Notes: generated from the letters alone by a model not told the origin. A stretch of DNA of 64,000 bases from Thinopyrum elongatum (GCA_011799875.1 CM022299.1:352948526-353012525), one strand, 5' to 3'. Shown: positions 45,407 through 57,389, counted from the stretch's first letter. Numbers and translations are program-made.

Positions 45407-47509
45407 TGAAGGAAATATGCCCTAGAGGCAATAATAAAGTTGTTATTTTATATTTCCTTACTCATGATAAAGGTTTATTATTCATGCTAGAATTGTATTG
45501 ATCAGAAACTTAAATACATGTGTGAATACATAAACAAATACCGTGTCCCTAGTAAGCCTCTACTAGACTAGCTCGTTAATCAAATATGGTTAAGGTTTCC
45601 TAACCATAGACATGTGTTGTCATTTGATAACGGGATCACATCATTAGGAGAATCATGTGATGGACAAGACCCATCCGTTAGCTTAGCATATTGATCGTTC
45701 AGTTTATTGCTATTGCTTTCTTCATGTCAAATACATATTCCTTTGACTATGAGATTATGCAACTCCCGGATACCGGAGGAATACCTTGTGTGCTATCAAA
45801 CGTCACAACGTAACTGGGTGATCATAAAGATGCTCTACAGGTATCTCCGAAGGTGTTTGTTGAGTTGGCATAGATCGAGATTAGGATTTGTCACTCCGAG
45901 TATCGGAGAGGTATCTCTGGGCCCTCTCGGTAATACACATCATAAGAAGCCTTGCAAGCAAAGTGACTAATGAGTTATTTACGGGATGATGTATTACGAA
46001 ACGAGTAAAGAGACTTGCCGGTAACGAGATTGAACTAGGTATGAAGATACCGACGATCAAATCTTGGGCAAGTAACATACCGATGGACAAAGGGAATTAC
46101 GTATGCTGTCATAACGGTTCGACCGATAAAGATCTTCGTAGAATATGTATGAACCAATATGGGCATCCAGGTTCCGCTATTAGTTATTGACCGGAGAAGT
46201 GTCTCGGTCATGTCTACATAGTTCTCGAACCCATAGGGTCCACACACTTAACGTTCGTTGACAATGTAGTGTTATATGAGTTATATGTTTTGGTGACCGA
46301 ATGTTATTCGGAGTCTCGGATGAGATCACGGACATGACAAGGAGTCTCAAAATGGTCGAGAGGTAAAGATTGATATATAGGATGATGATATTTGGACACC
46401 GGAAGTGTTTCGGGACGTACCGAGAAGAAATCGGGTCACCGGAAGGGGTTCCGGGCACCCCCCCCCCCCCCCCGGGAAGTTATGGGCCTTATGGGCCAAA
46501 GGAGGGGACATACCAGCCCACAAAGGGGCTGGCGCACCCCTCCCTTGGCTGGCCGGCACTATGGGGAAGGAAAGGGGAGGGGTGGCCCCTCCTGCCTTTC
46601 CCTCCTCAGGAGAGAAAGGAAAGGGGGGGGCACCTCCTCCTTCCTTCCTCCCGCACTCCAAATAAGGAAGGGGGCGCCACTTGGGGGAGGACCCCAAGTA
46701 GGATTCGGCCTACTTGGGGGTGCCTCCTGGCTGCTCCCCCCTCCCCCCACCTATATATATGTGGGAGGGGGGCGCCTAGCACAACACAACATGTACGGAC
46801 GAAAAAGGTCCGGAGTGCCGAGAAAAAAAAAAAAAAAAAAAAAGCGGGGAAAAAAGCCCCACCTCTCTAACCCCCTCACTCGTCGTATTTCCTCTCTCCC
46901 TCCCCCGCGCCCTCGCCCGCATATACCGCCTTCCCACTCGCCTTCTTCCCCTACCCCCTTACTACTTCCTCCTTTTCCCCTATCTTCCCGCCCCACTCCT
47001 TTATTCCCCGCGCGTGATCCCCATTTCAATCTCTGTGGCCGATGGCGCGTGGAGGGTGCTCCCTTCCCCTAGAGTGGCTACCTCGCCTCTTCCACAACTT
47101 TTTCATCTCTTTCACCCTCCCTTTCTCTCCCATCTCTTTCTTGCCGCCTTTCCCCGGTCATATTTTAGTAGTGCTTAGGCGAAGCCCTGCGGAGATAGCT
47201 TCACCATCACCGTCACCATGCCATCGTGCTGCCGGAACTCATCCACTACCTCGCCGTCTTGCTGGATCAAGAAGGCAGAGGACGTCACCGAGCTGAACAT
47301 GTGCATAACACGGAGGTGCCGTACGTTCGGTACTTGATCGGTTGGAGCGCGAAGAAGTTCGACTACATCAACCGCGTTATCAAACACTTCTGCTTACGGT
47401 CTATGAGGGTAAGTAGACACACTCTCCCCTCTCGTTGCTATGCATCTCCATGGATAGATCTTGTGTGTGCGTAGATTTTTTTTTGTTTTCCATGCAACGT
47501 TTCCCAACA
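45407..47509 (+). repeat. 3' LTR of the Angela-type element, with extra DNA
   Basis: 2103 bp, 334 bp longer than its 5' partner. The two align throughout except for an unrelated block at about 46793-47151, which replaces about 40 bp of leader. Confidence 0.9.
46793..47151 (+). other. Foreign segment inside the 3' LTR
   Basis: About 359 bp with no counterpart in the 5' LTR or in the LTR fragment at 27892. It has an A21 run (46823-46843), then 200 bp of pyrimidine-rich DNA (CCTCTCTCCCTCCCCCGCGC) that looks like a gene promoter/5' UTR, then an ATG in good context at 47042 followed by 110 bp. LTR similarity resumes at CCCCGGTCATATTTT. No target duplication was seen. Confidence 0.75.
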
Positions 47510-47811
47510 TCATAAAGGGCTAGCGAGATACCATTATGTCATATTATATCATGATTGTTTTGAAAAAGTGTTGTCATCCGAGATATCTTATTATTGCTCG
47601 CTAATTGATTATGCCATTGATATGAGTAAATATGAGACCTAAGTGTTATTGTGAATATGGTTAGTTTATAATCTTTGCTGAAAACCTGAATATTGGCTAG
47701 ACATATTTGCAACAACAAGATCAAACAGAGTTTGTAAAAGTTTTTCTTTGTCACTTTCAGTTTGTCAACTGAATTGCTTGAGGACAAGCAATGGGTTAAG
47801 CTTGGGGGAGT
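47510..47811 (+). mobile_element. Gypsy internal 3' end and polypurine tract
   Basis: Continuation of the Gypsy element after the Copia insertion. It ends with AAGCTTGGGGGAGT (47798-47811), the polypurine tract next to the 3' LTR. Confidence 0.85.
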
Positions 47812-49231
47812 TGATACGTCTCCATCGTATCTACTTTTTCAAACACTTTTGCACTTGCTTTGGACTCTAATTTGCATGATTTGAATGGAACTATCCCGGA
47901 ATGACGCTGTTTTCAGCAGAATTGCCATGGTGTTATTTTTGTGCAGAAATAAAAGTTCTCGGATTGACCTGAAAATTTACGGAGAATATTTTTGGAATAT
48001 ATAAAAAATACTGGCGGGAAAAGATACCAGAGGGGGCCACCCAGGGGCCACAAGCCCTAAGGGCGCGCTTACCCCCCCCCCCCCCCCCCTCCCCCAGGCG
48101 CAGACCTGAAGGCCTTGTGGGCCCCCTGGACCGTCTACAACCCTAACTCCAACTCCATATATTCCTATTCGCGGAGAAAAAATCAGAGAGAAGGATTCAT
48201 CGCGTTTTATGATACGGAGCCGCCGCCGCCTCCTGTTCTTCATCGGGAGGGCTGGTCTGGAGTCCGTTCGGGGCTCCGGAGGGTGGAATCTGTCGCCATC
48301 GTCATCATCAACCTTCCTCCATCGCCAATTTCATGATGCTCACCGCCGGGAGTGAGTAATTCCTTCGTAGGCTTGCTGGACGGTGATGGGTTGGATGAGA
48401 TTTATCATGTAAATGAGTTAGTTTTGTTAGGGTTTGATCCCTAGTATCCACTATGTTCTGAGATTGATGTTGCTATGACTTTGCTATACTTAATGCTTGT
48501 CACTAGGGCCCGAGTGCCATGATTTCAGATCTGAACCTATTATGTTTTCATGAATATATGTGTGTTCTTGATCCTATCTTGCAAGTTGTAGACACCTATT
48601 ACGAGTTATGATCCGCATACCCCAAGGTGACAATAATTGGGATTCTTTCCGGTGATTACCGTAGTTTGACGAGTTCATGTATTCACTAAGTGCTAATGCT
48701 TTGTTCTGATTCTCTATTAAAAGGAGGCCTTAATATCCCTTAGTTTCCTTATGGACCCCGCTGCCACGGGAGGGTAGGACAAAAGATGTCATGCAAGTTC
48801 TTTTCCATAAGCACGTATGACTATATACGGAATACATGCCTGCATTATATTGATGAATTGGAGCTAGTTCTGTGTCACCCTAGGTTATAACTACTACATG
48901 ATGAATATTATCCAACACAATTATCATTGCCGATCCAATGCCTACGAGTTTTTCACATATTGATCTTTGCTAAGTTACTTTCGTTGCTACTGCTGTTACA
49001 ATCGCTACAAAATTGCTACTGTTACTTTTGCCACCGTTACTGTTACTATCATACCACTTTGCTACTAAAAACTTTGCTGCAAATATTAAGTCTTTCAGGT
49101 GTGGTTGAATGACAACTCAACTGCTAATACTCGCGAATATTCTTTGGCTCCCCTTGTGTCGAATCAATAAATTTGGGTTGAATACTCTACCCTCGAAAAC
49201 TGTTGCGACCCCCTATACTTGTGGGTTATCA
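47812..49231 (+). repeat. 3' LTR of the Sabrina-like Gypsy element
   Basis: 1420 bp, starting TGATACGTCTCCATCGTATC and ending TTGTGGGTTATCA. The last 490 bp match 31514-32009. The C-run at about 48065-48089 sits in the U3/R leader. The right target flank is CTCGC (49232-49236), and the left flank is lost. Confidence 0.9.
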
Positions 49232-49811
49232 CTCGCCCCTCAAGCTGAAGACTTTAAGAAGCATGGAGGTGACGAAGATTATCAACTTCGGCGTTGGAGG
49301 CTAGTTCGGGGGCTACTGAGGGTGTCCCGGACTAAGGGGTCCTCGGGTTGCCGGCCTATCTCTCATGGGCCGGACTGGTGGGCTGCTCTTGATTCACCAA
49401 TGGAAGGCCGGACTACAGACGACCCGGTGCTCCAGAAGGAAACCTCTGAAGACTTAGTGTATCCTCCACATCTAGTTAGCATGAACGACATGTTTATCCC
49501 CTGATGGTGACCGACCATGTGTAACCCTAGGTACCCCTGGTGCCTATATAAACCAGAGGGGTTAGCCCGTAGAGAGGGAGAACCATTATTGCCATTCCCA
49601 CCTAGGGTTTAGCTCATCTGATCTCATGGTAGATCAACTCTGTAATTGTCATACAAACACATCAATACAACCAAGTAGGATGTAGGGTTTTACCTCCTCG
49701 AGAGGGCCCGAACCTAGGTAAACGTTGTCTCTACGTTTCCTGTTACCCATCGATCCAAGATCCACAGCTCGGGACCCCCCTACCCGAGATCTGCCGGTTT
49801 TGACACCGACA
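49232..49811 (+). mobile_element. 3' end of a Fatima-like Gypsy element with LTR
   Basis: 49232-49316 is the last internal segment, ending GGCTAGTTCGGGGGCTAC. The LTR runs 49317-49811 (495 bp), from TGAGGGTGTCCCGGACTAAG to TTTTGACACCGACA. TATATAAACC at about 49545 is its promoter. The Gypsy element at 31514-49231 lies inside it. The rest of the element is missing. Confidence 0.8.
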
Positions 49812-50638
49812 GTATCCATCATCGTCTGGCCAAACACAGGTGACTATGTCACTTGGATCCCGAAACACGATAAAGAGAAAGAAGAACAAAACAGGTAACG
49901 AGGAGGCAGGTATAATGGGCATGTGAATGACTCGCGGAGATACCGATATATCACACCTCGGGTTTTGTAGCGTACCACGAAGCAAATGAAATAGCATATG
50001 ATAACCAAAGGTTCACTTGAATATCATTCTTGTAAGTATAGGGATCAATATGGATGTCCACGGTTCCACTATTGATCATTGAACGAAAGGTGTTTTGTTC
50101 ATGTCTATATTTTACCGAACTTGCAGGGTCACAGGCTTAAGGGGTTATGATCTGTTGAGTTCTATAGGAGTTAGGAATATGAGAAAAGATTATCCGAATA
50201 GTTTTGGGAATAAAAGAAATAATGAGAAACCGGAAGCGTTTCGAGATTACCAGAAGTGTTCGAGTAGTACCGGGTAATTCTGAGAATTAATATATAGGTG
50301 GAAATTGTTTCCAGGGACTTAAATATAAATTATAAAGGGCTATAATATTATTGTGAGGTCCCGAAAATTTATTTAAAGTCAATGGGCTAAAGAAAATACA
50401 TTAAGGCTTATTAGGGGAGAGTTAATGGGCCCTAAGGCCCATTAGTGAAGGCGCCCCAAGAGGAGGCCGAATTGGGAGGTGGAGTTGTACTCTCCACCTC
50501 CCTAGGGCCGACACAAGGGGAGGGGAACCCTTCCCCAAGTTGGTCACCCCTCTCCCCTACACCTATATATACTAGAGGTCTTGACCCCTTTGAGACACGA
50601 GTTTCTCCTCTAGTTATCTCTAGTTGATCTAGTTCTAA
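49812..50638 (+). mobile_element. Older Copia LTR, left fragment
   Basis: Organisation parallels the Angela LTR with much divergence: TTCCACTATTGATCATTGAA, a CCGGGTAA region, GGGGAGGGGAACCC, a CTATATATAC promoter and a following leader. It is interrupted at 50639 and resumes near 53900. The 5' end is cut by the Fatima-like LTR. Confidence 0.6.
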
Positions 50639-50653
50639 CTAGCGCCGAAAAGT

Positions 50654-50667
50654 GCGGCGCACGCCGC
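50654..50667 (-). other. Terminal hairpin of the Helitron-like element
   Basis: GCGGCG CA CGCCGC on the plus strand, perfect stem of 6, loop of 2, 11 nt from the CTAG terminus. Confidence 0.7.
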
Positions 50668-51887
50668 GCCCGTGGAAAAGCCTGTTTAAATTTTTGTTTT
50701 TGATGTTGCTAAAGGTACCTGTTGGGTGGAGGTGTTAAATCCATATTAAACTATGGTTAATGATTATTTATGCTTTGTAGTTGAGCAGAACTTTGAGAGG
50801 CATGGGTTGTTCTTTATGCTTCGTAGTTTGTCTCGTCGTTTGATGATACCATGCTAATTACATGATTTGATTAGTGTTCTTTGCACTGTGGCTTGTTCAG
50901 GTTTTTTTCGGTGGTTTCCATGTATGTAGTTTTGCTCTGATGTTTTCTTCTTCCACTAATTGCTCTATTTCTTTGAGCTATGCATGCTAGTTTTCTTCGT
51001 CTTCACAAAGGGTGACACCTAGTTGCCATTGTTCCCGCTGATGGTACACTATCGGTGTTTTTGATGAAAATTTTTATTTTCAATTTTATTGCATGCACGT
51101 CCTTTTTGTGGTTAGTCAACTGGATGGCGACGATAAGGGGAAGGAGCTTGCTGGGAGTTTTTTTGTAGTTAAGTAAAATAGTAGAAGAGTGATTTTAACA
51201 ATGATACATGGACGGTAAAGTGGGTAAACACGGGACTCGTATATTGCGCGTGTCATGCAACATGTGATGGGCGTCTATGTTGGAGAGTGTGCCGTGGTGG
51301 ATCCATGCATGTATTGGCGTTGTTGGTTTGATTTATAAGGCTGCCTGCCATGTGAACTGTTTTAAAATGTTGCATTCACGTGCTTACTATATACATTGCG
51401 GCATTTGATGTAGGAAGTGGTGCTATTTGGAAGTGTGGTTGTTATAGAGTTGCCGTCAGTTGTAGAGTGGCTATATATGTTTTGGATAACTTCATATATG
51501 TGTTGTAGCTTGCTGTTTTGATGCAATTCTGGCAGGTTTGGATGAGTTCATGGGTGTGCTATATGCCAAAATTTCTATTTAATGTGAATAGATGTGTGCA
51601 TGCATTGTGGCACGTATGATGCGTGTTGTCGATGCGAATGGGCGTGGTGTCTAGTCTTTGTGTTACTCTATAAAAGAGGCGCTTGTCTATGTTTTTATAT
51701 ACATCATTCAAACTCTTTCCATGTCTTCTTTTTTGGCTTGTAGGAGAGGGGAAGGTGAGTGGTGGCGATAGTTCTAGTGATGGACGTGTTTCTTTCTGGA
51801 ATAGTGAAGAATGGTGAAGAAGATCGTTTCCATGAGAGATCATTGAGGGGGGGGGGGAACCAGAGATGTGGCCAAACAGTTTTTTTT

Positions 51888-53059
51888 TTAACTGTGGATG
51901 TATTTTCCCCCGACTGTTCGCTTGCAGCACTGTTCATGCCGGGTGTATTGATTTCAACGGCTACTGTTCACGCTTACTGAGTCAAAACCTTTCGATTTTA
52001 GTATATGTAAGTATGACGGTGATATTCAGCACATAGAAGAAAAACATGCATATTTTTCTCCGGCGAAAGATTAAAAAATTGGAAGAAGAAGGTACTGTTC
52101 ATAAGTAATTACTGTGCACACGGTATTACTGTTCATGAGTACTTACTGTTCATAAGTTATTACTGTACATTCGTGATTACTGTTTACTGGCAACGACGTA
52201 ATTGAACAGTGGATGCCAAAAAAACTCAAAAAAAGGAGAAAAATCGAATCCCTCCCGGTTTAGTATTAGTATACTTGGAGTTACCATGGTTGTGGTCCGT
52301 ATGCAATTTTCTTTAGGGTGGACTGAGCTCAATCAATTGCGTGTAAATCCTCGTGAGGCATTAAAAGAATTAAAAAGGGGGAAAACAAAGTCTTGTCAGT
52401 TAATCCTTCATGTAATTCCCTAACCTAAGATGTAAAAAAAATCAAAAAAAAGGAAAAAACCAATCTCCTGCGCAGGGCACATATATCGTGCAGGAGGACG
52501 TTGTAGTCCTCGCTCGGTGCCTCGGCAACGCCATCGTCGGAAAGGATTGGGAGACGATCGAGGTGGCTCTGCATCGGTATGCCGGCGGAGAGAAATGTCT
52601 CTAAAAAAATCCTAAACCCTAATGGTTCATATAAGGATGCGAGGGTAGAGGAGGGGGAGAGAAAATGATGTGTAAAAAAATCTCATTTTTTTTTAACTAT
52701 GGATGTATTTTCCCCCGAGTGTTCGCTTGCAACACTGTTCATGTGGAGTGTATTGATTTCTGCTGCTACTGTTCACGCTTACTGAGTCAAAACCTTTCGA
52801 TTTTAGTATATGTAAGTATGACGGTGATATTCAGCACATAGAAGAAAAACATGCATATTTTTCTCCGGCGAAAGATAAAAAAATTGGAAGAAAAGGAGGT
52901 ATTGTTCATAAGTAAGTACTGTTCATATGGCATTACTATTCATAAGTTATTACTGTACATTCGTGATTACTGTTTACTGACAACGACGTAATTGAACAGT
53001 GGATGCCGGAAAAAACTCAAAAAAAGGAGAAAAATCGAATCCCTCCCGGTTTAGTATTA

Positions 53060-53123
<64 letters not shown>

Positions 53124-53893
53124 TTGGAGTTACCATGGTTGTGGTCCGTATGCAATTTTCTTTAGGGTGGACTGAGCTCAATCAATTGCGTGTAAATCCT
53201 CGTGAGGCATTAAAAGAATTAAAAAGGGGGAAAACAAAGTCTTGTCAGTTAATCCTTCATGTAATTCCCTAACCTAAGATGTAAAAAAAATCAAAAAAAA
53301 AGGAAAAAACCAATCTCCTGCTCAGGGCACATATATCGTGCAGGAGGACATTGTAGTCCTCGCTCGGTGCCTTGGCAACGCCATCGTCGGAAAGGATTGG
53401 GAGACGATCAAGGTGGCTCTGCATCGGTATGCCGGCGGAGAGAAATGTCTCTAAAAAAAATCCTAAACCCTAATGGTTCATATAAGGATGCGAGGGTGGA
53501 GTAGGGGGAGAGAAATTGATGTGTAAAAAAATCTCAGTTTTTTTTTGAACTGTGGATGTATTTCCCCCCGAGTGTTCGCTTGCAGCACTGTTCATGTGGG
53601 GTGTATTGATTTCTACGGCTAGTGTTCACGCTTACTGAGTCAAAACCTTTCGATTTTAGTATATGTAAGTATGACAGTGATATTCAGCACATAGAAGAAA
53701 AACATGCATATTTTTCTCGGGCGAAAGATAAAAAAATGGAAGAAAAAAAGCCATTGTTCATAAGTAATTACTGTTCATGAGTAATTATTGTTCATAAGTT
53801 ATTACTGTTTACTAACAACGACGTAATTGAACAGTGGATGCCAAAAAAAAGGAGAAAAATCGAATCCCTCCCGATTTAGTATTAGTATATATA
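51888..53893 (+). repeat. Tandem repeat of about 0.8 kb, 2.4 copies, at one end of the Helitron-like element
   Basis: Units begin at TTAACTGTGGATGTATTTTC (about 51888), about 52696 and about 53550. Each contains several ACTGTTCAT motifs, GAACAGTGGATGCC and TTTAGTATTAGTATA. The first two also carry TTACCATGGTTGTGGTCCG and a CAACGCCATCGTCGG block. The third stops at the element end. Unit 2 is expanded by a (TA)n run. Confidence 0.9.
53061..53122 (+). repeat. (TA)n microsatellite
   Basis: About 31 TA dinucleotides, present only in the middle unit of the 0.8-kb array. The other units have TATA(TATA) at the same place. Confidence 0.95.
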
Positions 53894-53900
53894 CTTATTT

Positions 53901-54260
53901 AGACTTGATCTATATTAGAGCTAGTTCTAGTTTTATCTACCTCATAATATAGAAGCCCCGTGAGATTCTCTTCTCCCTCCTGTAGTTCTCTGGCGACGTC
54001 TAGCTCTGGGCGGCGAAGTGCTGCCGGATCAAGAAGCTCGTACGCGTGTAATCCGTATAGAGGTCGTGCTTTCGGGCTTCGGTTCGAAGGGTCGTCTGTG
54101 AACAGTTCGAGGGACTTCATCAACAATCTACACCAACTCTTCTTCCGGTGCAACTCGTTGTTGGTAACGGTCTGATCTAAACCTCTTAATGCATCTTCAT
54201 AATGTTCCTGGGATCGTGATCGTAGCACGCAGTTTTTGTTTTCTACTATGTTTCCCAACA
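53901..54260 (+). mobile_element. Older Copia LTR, right fragment
   Basis: Ends ...TTCTACTATGTTTCCCAACA at 54260, the usual Angela-like LTR end. GCTGCCGGATCAAGAAGCTC corresponds to the downstream LTR region. No PBS follows, so it is a solo LTR or an LTR at the right edge of its element. The open frame on the opposite strand is a shadow. Confidence 0.65.
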
Positions 54261-57055
54261 CTTTCTCATTAAGTAATGCACACCGGGCAAAGGCACCGCT
54301 CACAAAAATCCCTCCTCTAAATGTATCTATCTATACAATAAAAGACGATCCTATCAAATCTATCTATTATGTTGATGCTTTGCAGTGTTCATATGTAGAT
54401 GTTTGACTGGTCGAAAGAACTACATAAACTCGTACGCCACAATAACACATATGGCCGATGATAACTGCAAATGTTTTAATACCCACCATTATTTGTCAAC
54501 TTGATGGATGTTCCCTATGTCCACAAACGGTGGATGGTCAAATCCTATGACTCGTCTAATAGAAGGAATTAAAACCATGCGTCATGGTAGCGATATACAC
54601 GAAAACAAGAGAAATCCAAGTGTTTCATCGACCACAGATCCAAGTATCACCATATGTCATGGACCTTTACCACAATATCTGGTGGCAACCGATCAGGTTC
54701 AAACACAAATCTTTTTGACTGAGTGACGCACTAAGAACTATAAAACCAAGGAAAGGCGCCGACCGCAACAATTTCTCCCCTAAACCATGCCACTTTAGGA
54801 TTCGTGCAACTCTTGGTAGTTTGAAATAATACAAGCCTTAATTAAAGTGGAGTTGAAATTAGTATCCTAACAAGGGTCTAAGAAAGTAGTCAATTAATAC
54901 CAAAGTGTGATTTTGGCAATATGTTGTCATGCGTTATGGACCTATGTCACAACTGCTCATGGCAACATCTTTTCTCATTAAAGTGATGCACACCAGGCAA
55001 AGGTGCCGCTCACAAAAATCCCTCCTCCAAATGTATCTATCTATACAATAAAAGGAGATCCAATGAGATCTATCAGTTACGTTGATGCTTTGTAGTGTTC
55101 AAATGTTGGTGTCTAGCCGATCGAAAGAACTAGATAAACTCGTATTCCACAATAACAAATATAACCGATGATGAATGCAAATGTTTCACTATCCAACATT
55201 ATTCGTCAACTTGATGGATGTTCCCTATGTCCATAAACGGTAGATGGTCAAATTCTATTGACCCATCCAATAGAAGGACAATTAAAACCATACGTCATGG
55301 TAGCGATATACACAAAAACCAGAGAAATCCAAGTATTTCATCGACCACAGATCCAAGTATCACCACACATCATGGACCTTCATCACAATATCTCATAGCA
55401 ATCGACCAGGTTAAAAAATAATCTTTTTCGACCGAGTGACGCACTAAGAACTATAATCCAAGCAAAGGCGTCGATCGCAGCAATTTCTCCCTCTAAACCA
55501 TGTCGCTTTAGGATTCGTGTGATTCTCAGTAGTTTGAAATAATAAAGGTCGTAATTAAAGTGGAGTTTCAAAATTAGTATCCTAACCAGGGTCTAAGAAA
55601 GTAGCCAATTAATCCTAAAGTGGGATTTTGCCAATATGTTATCGTGCACTATGGACCTACGTTACAATAGCTCATGATGACATCTTTTCTCATTAAGTGA
55701 TGCACACCAGGCAAAGGCGTCGCTCATAAAAATCCCTCCTCTAAATGTATCTATCCATACAATAAAAAGCGATTCGATGAAATCTATCTGTTATATTGAT
55801 GATTGCTAGTATTCAAATGTAGGTGTCTCACCGACCGAAAGAACTAGATAAACTCGTATGCCATAATAACACATATGACCGATGATGAGTGCAAATGTTC
55901 CACTATCCAACATTATTCGTCAACTTGATGGATGTTCCCTACGTCCATAAAAGGTAGACTGTCAATCCTATTGACTCATCCAATAGAAGGACAATTAAAA
56001 CCATCGTCATGGTACGATATACATGAAAATCAGAGAAATCCAAGTGTTGCATCGACCACAGATCTAACTATCACCACACATCACGGACCTTCATCACAAT
56101 ATTTCATAGCAACCGATCAGGTTCAAACAAAACTCTTTTTTGACCGAGTGACACACTAAGAACTATAATCCATGCAAAGGCATCGATCACAAGAATTTCT
56201 CCCCTAAACCATGCCGCTTTAGTATTCATGTGATTCAGTAGTTTGAAATAATAGGGGTCGTAATTAAAATGAAGTTTTAAAAATTGGTATCATAACCAGG
56301 GTCTAAGAAAGTAGTCAATTAATCCCAAAGTGTGATTTCTCCAATATGTTGCCATGCGTTATGGACCTACGTCAAAACATCTCATGGCAAAATATTTTCT
56401 CATTAAGTGATGCACACCAGGCAAAGACGCCACTCACAAAAATCCCTCCTCTATCAATACAATAAAAAGTGATCCGGTAAAATCTATACGTTACGCTGAT
56501 GCTTTGTAGTGTTCAAATGTAGATGTCTGACTAATCAAAAGAACAAGATAAACTCGTATGCCACAATAACACATATGGCCGATGATGAATGCAAATATTT
56601 CACTATCCAACATTATTCGTTAACTTGATGAATGTCCCTACGTCTATAAGATGGTCAAATCCTATTGACTCGTCTAATAAAAGGACAATTAAAACCATAC
56701 GTCATGGTAGCGATATACAAGAAATCCAGAAAAATCCAGGTGTTTCATCGACCACAGACTCAAGTATCACCATATGTCATGGACCTTTATCACAATATCT
56801 CAAAGCAACCGACCCGATTCAAACAAAAAACTTTTTTGACCAAGTGACCACTAAGAACTGTATAAACCAGGCAAAGGCGCCGCCCACAACAATTTCTCCT
56901 CTAAACCACGCCGCCTTAAGATTCCCCCAACCCTCGGTAATTTGAAATAATACAGGCCGTAATTACAGTGGAGTTTTCAAAAATGGCATCCTAACCAGGG
57001 TCTAGGGAAGTAGTCAATTAATGCCAACAAAGTGTGATTTTGATTTTGCCAATAG
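54261..57055 (+). repeat. Four-copy tandem array, about 710-bp unit
   Basis: Units start with TTTCTCATTAA at 54261, 54971, 55686 and 56396 (spacings 710, 715, 710). The last is cut at about 57055. Shared landmarks are CAATAAAAG, GTCAACTTGATG(G/A)ATGT, CATCGACCACAGA, CATGGACC, TGACGCACTAAGAACTATAA and GGGTCTA(A)GAAAGTAGTCAATTAAT. Short frames of 60-118 residues recur in each unit but none is conserved full length, so the array is not a gene family. The Copia LTR lies at its left edge. Confidence 0.9.
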
Positions 57056-57072
57056 GGTTGGCGTTTCCATGA

Positions 57073-57344
57073 GACTACCCACAGTGGGAGTAACATAGGT
57101 GGTAACATCACACATCTCTAGGCAAAACAGATGATGTGGCGAGTAATTAATGAGGAAAGAGGGGCATGTGGTAATATAGCTAGTTACTGTAACTTCACAC
57201 ATACCAAGACAAGATGAGTCTACAACCTAATAAATGAAGTGTTGCATGACACCACACATATGTTACTCCAACTATAGAGGTAATAACATACACTAGTAAC
57301 ATATGCATGTTACTGGTCTAACTTACTACCCATTGTGACTAGTC
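57073..57344. mobile_element. MITE, 272 bp, with TGA target duplication
   Basis: GACTACCCACAGTGGGAGTAAC at the left and the inverted TTACTACCCATTGTGACTAGTC at the right, flanked by TGA on both sides (57070-57072, 57345-57347). A 3-bp duplication fits the PIF/Harbinger (Tourist-like) class. It lies just upstream of the kinase gene. Confidence 0.8.
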
Positions 57345-57389
57345 TGACATGAGCCAGCGGAGGGAGCCCCTGGACGTTTGACTTCCCTT

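Larger units (their letters stand above)
38398..47509 (+). mobile_element. Angela-type Copia retrotransposon, full-length but defective
   Basis: Two LTRs (38398-40166 and 45407-47509) starting TGAAGGAAATATGCCC and ending CCCAACA, a PBS, gag-pol and a polypurine tract, all on the plus strand. Flanking pentamers are TCAGA (38393-38397) and TCATA (47510-47514), a target duplication with one difference. Over the first 190 bp I count about four LTR differences (about 2%), suggesting a fairly recent insertion. Domain order is gag, protease, integrase, RT, RNase H, as in Copia. At least four stops and several frameshifts make it non-autonomous now. Confidence 0.92.
50639..53900 (-). mobile_element. 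Helitron-like element, minus orientation
   Basis: On the minus strand the element ends CTAG (plus 50639-50642) flanked by T, preceded 11 nt upstream by a perfect 6-bp hairpin GCGGCG-TG-CGCCGC (plus 50654-50667). These are the structural marks of a Helitron 3' end. The opposite end lies near 53890-53910 in a TA-rich stretch (minus ACTAATACTAAATCGGGAGG) and could not be fixed to the base. No Rep/helicase is visible, so it would be non-autonomous. The host on both sides is the Copia LTR. Confidence 0.6.

Noticed and set aside
53003..53272. Frame with a long Tyr-Ile repeat
   Set aside because: Translation of the (TA)n run inside a tandem repeat.
54508..56945. Recurring 60-118-residue frames in the 710-bp units
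   Set aside because: They recur because the DNA repeats, and their ends differ between units, so selection for protein is not indicated.
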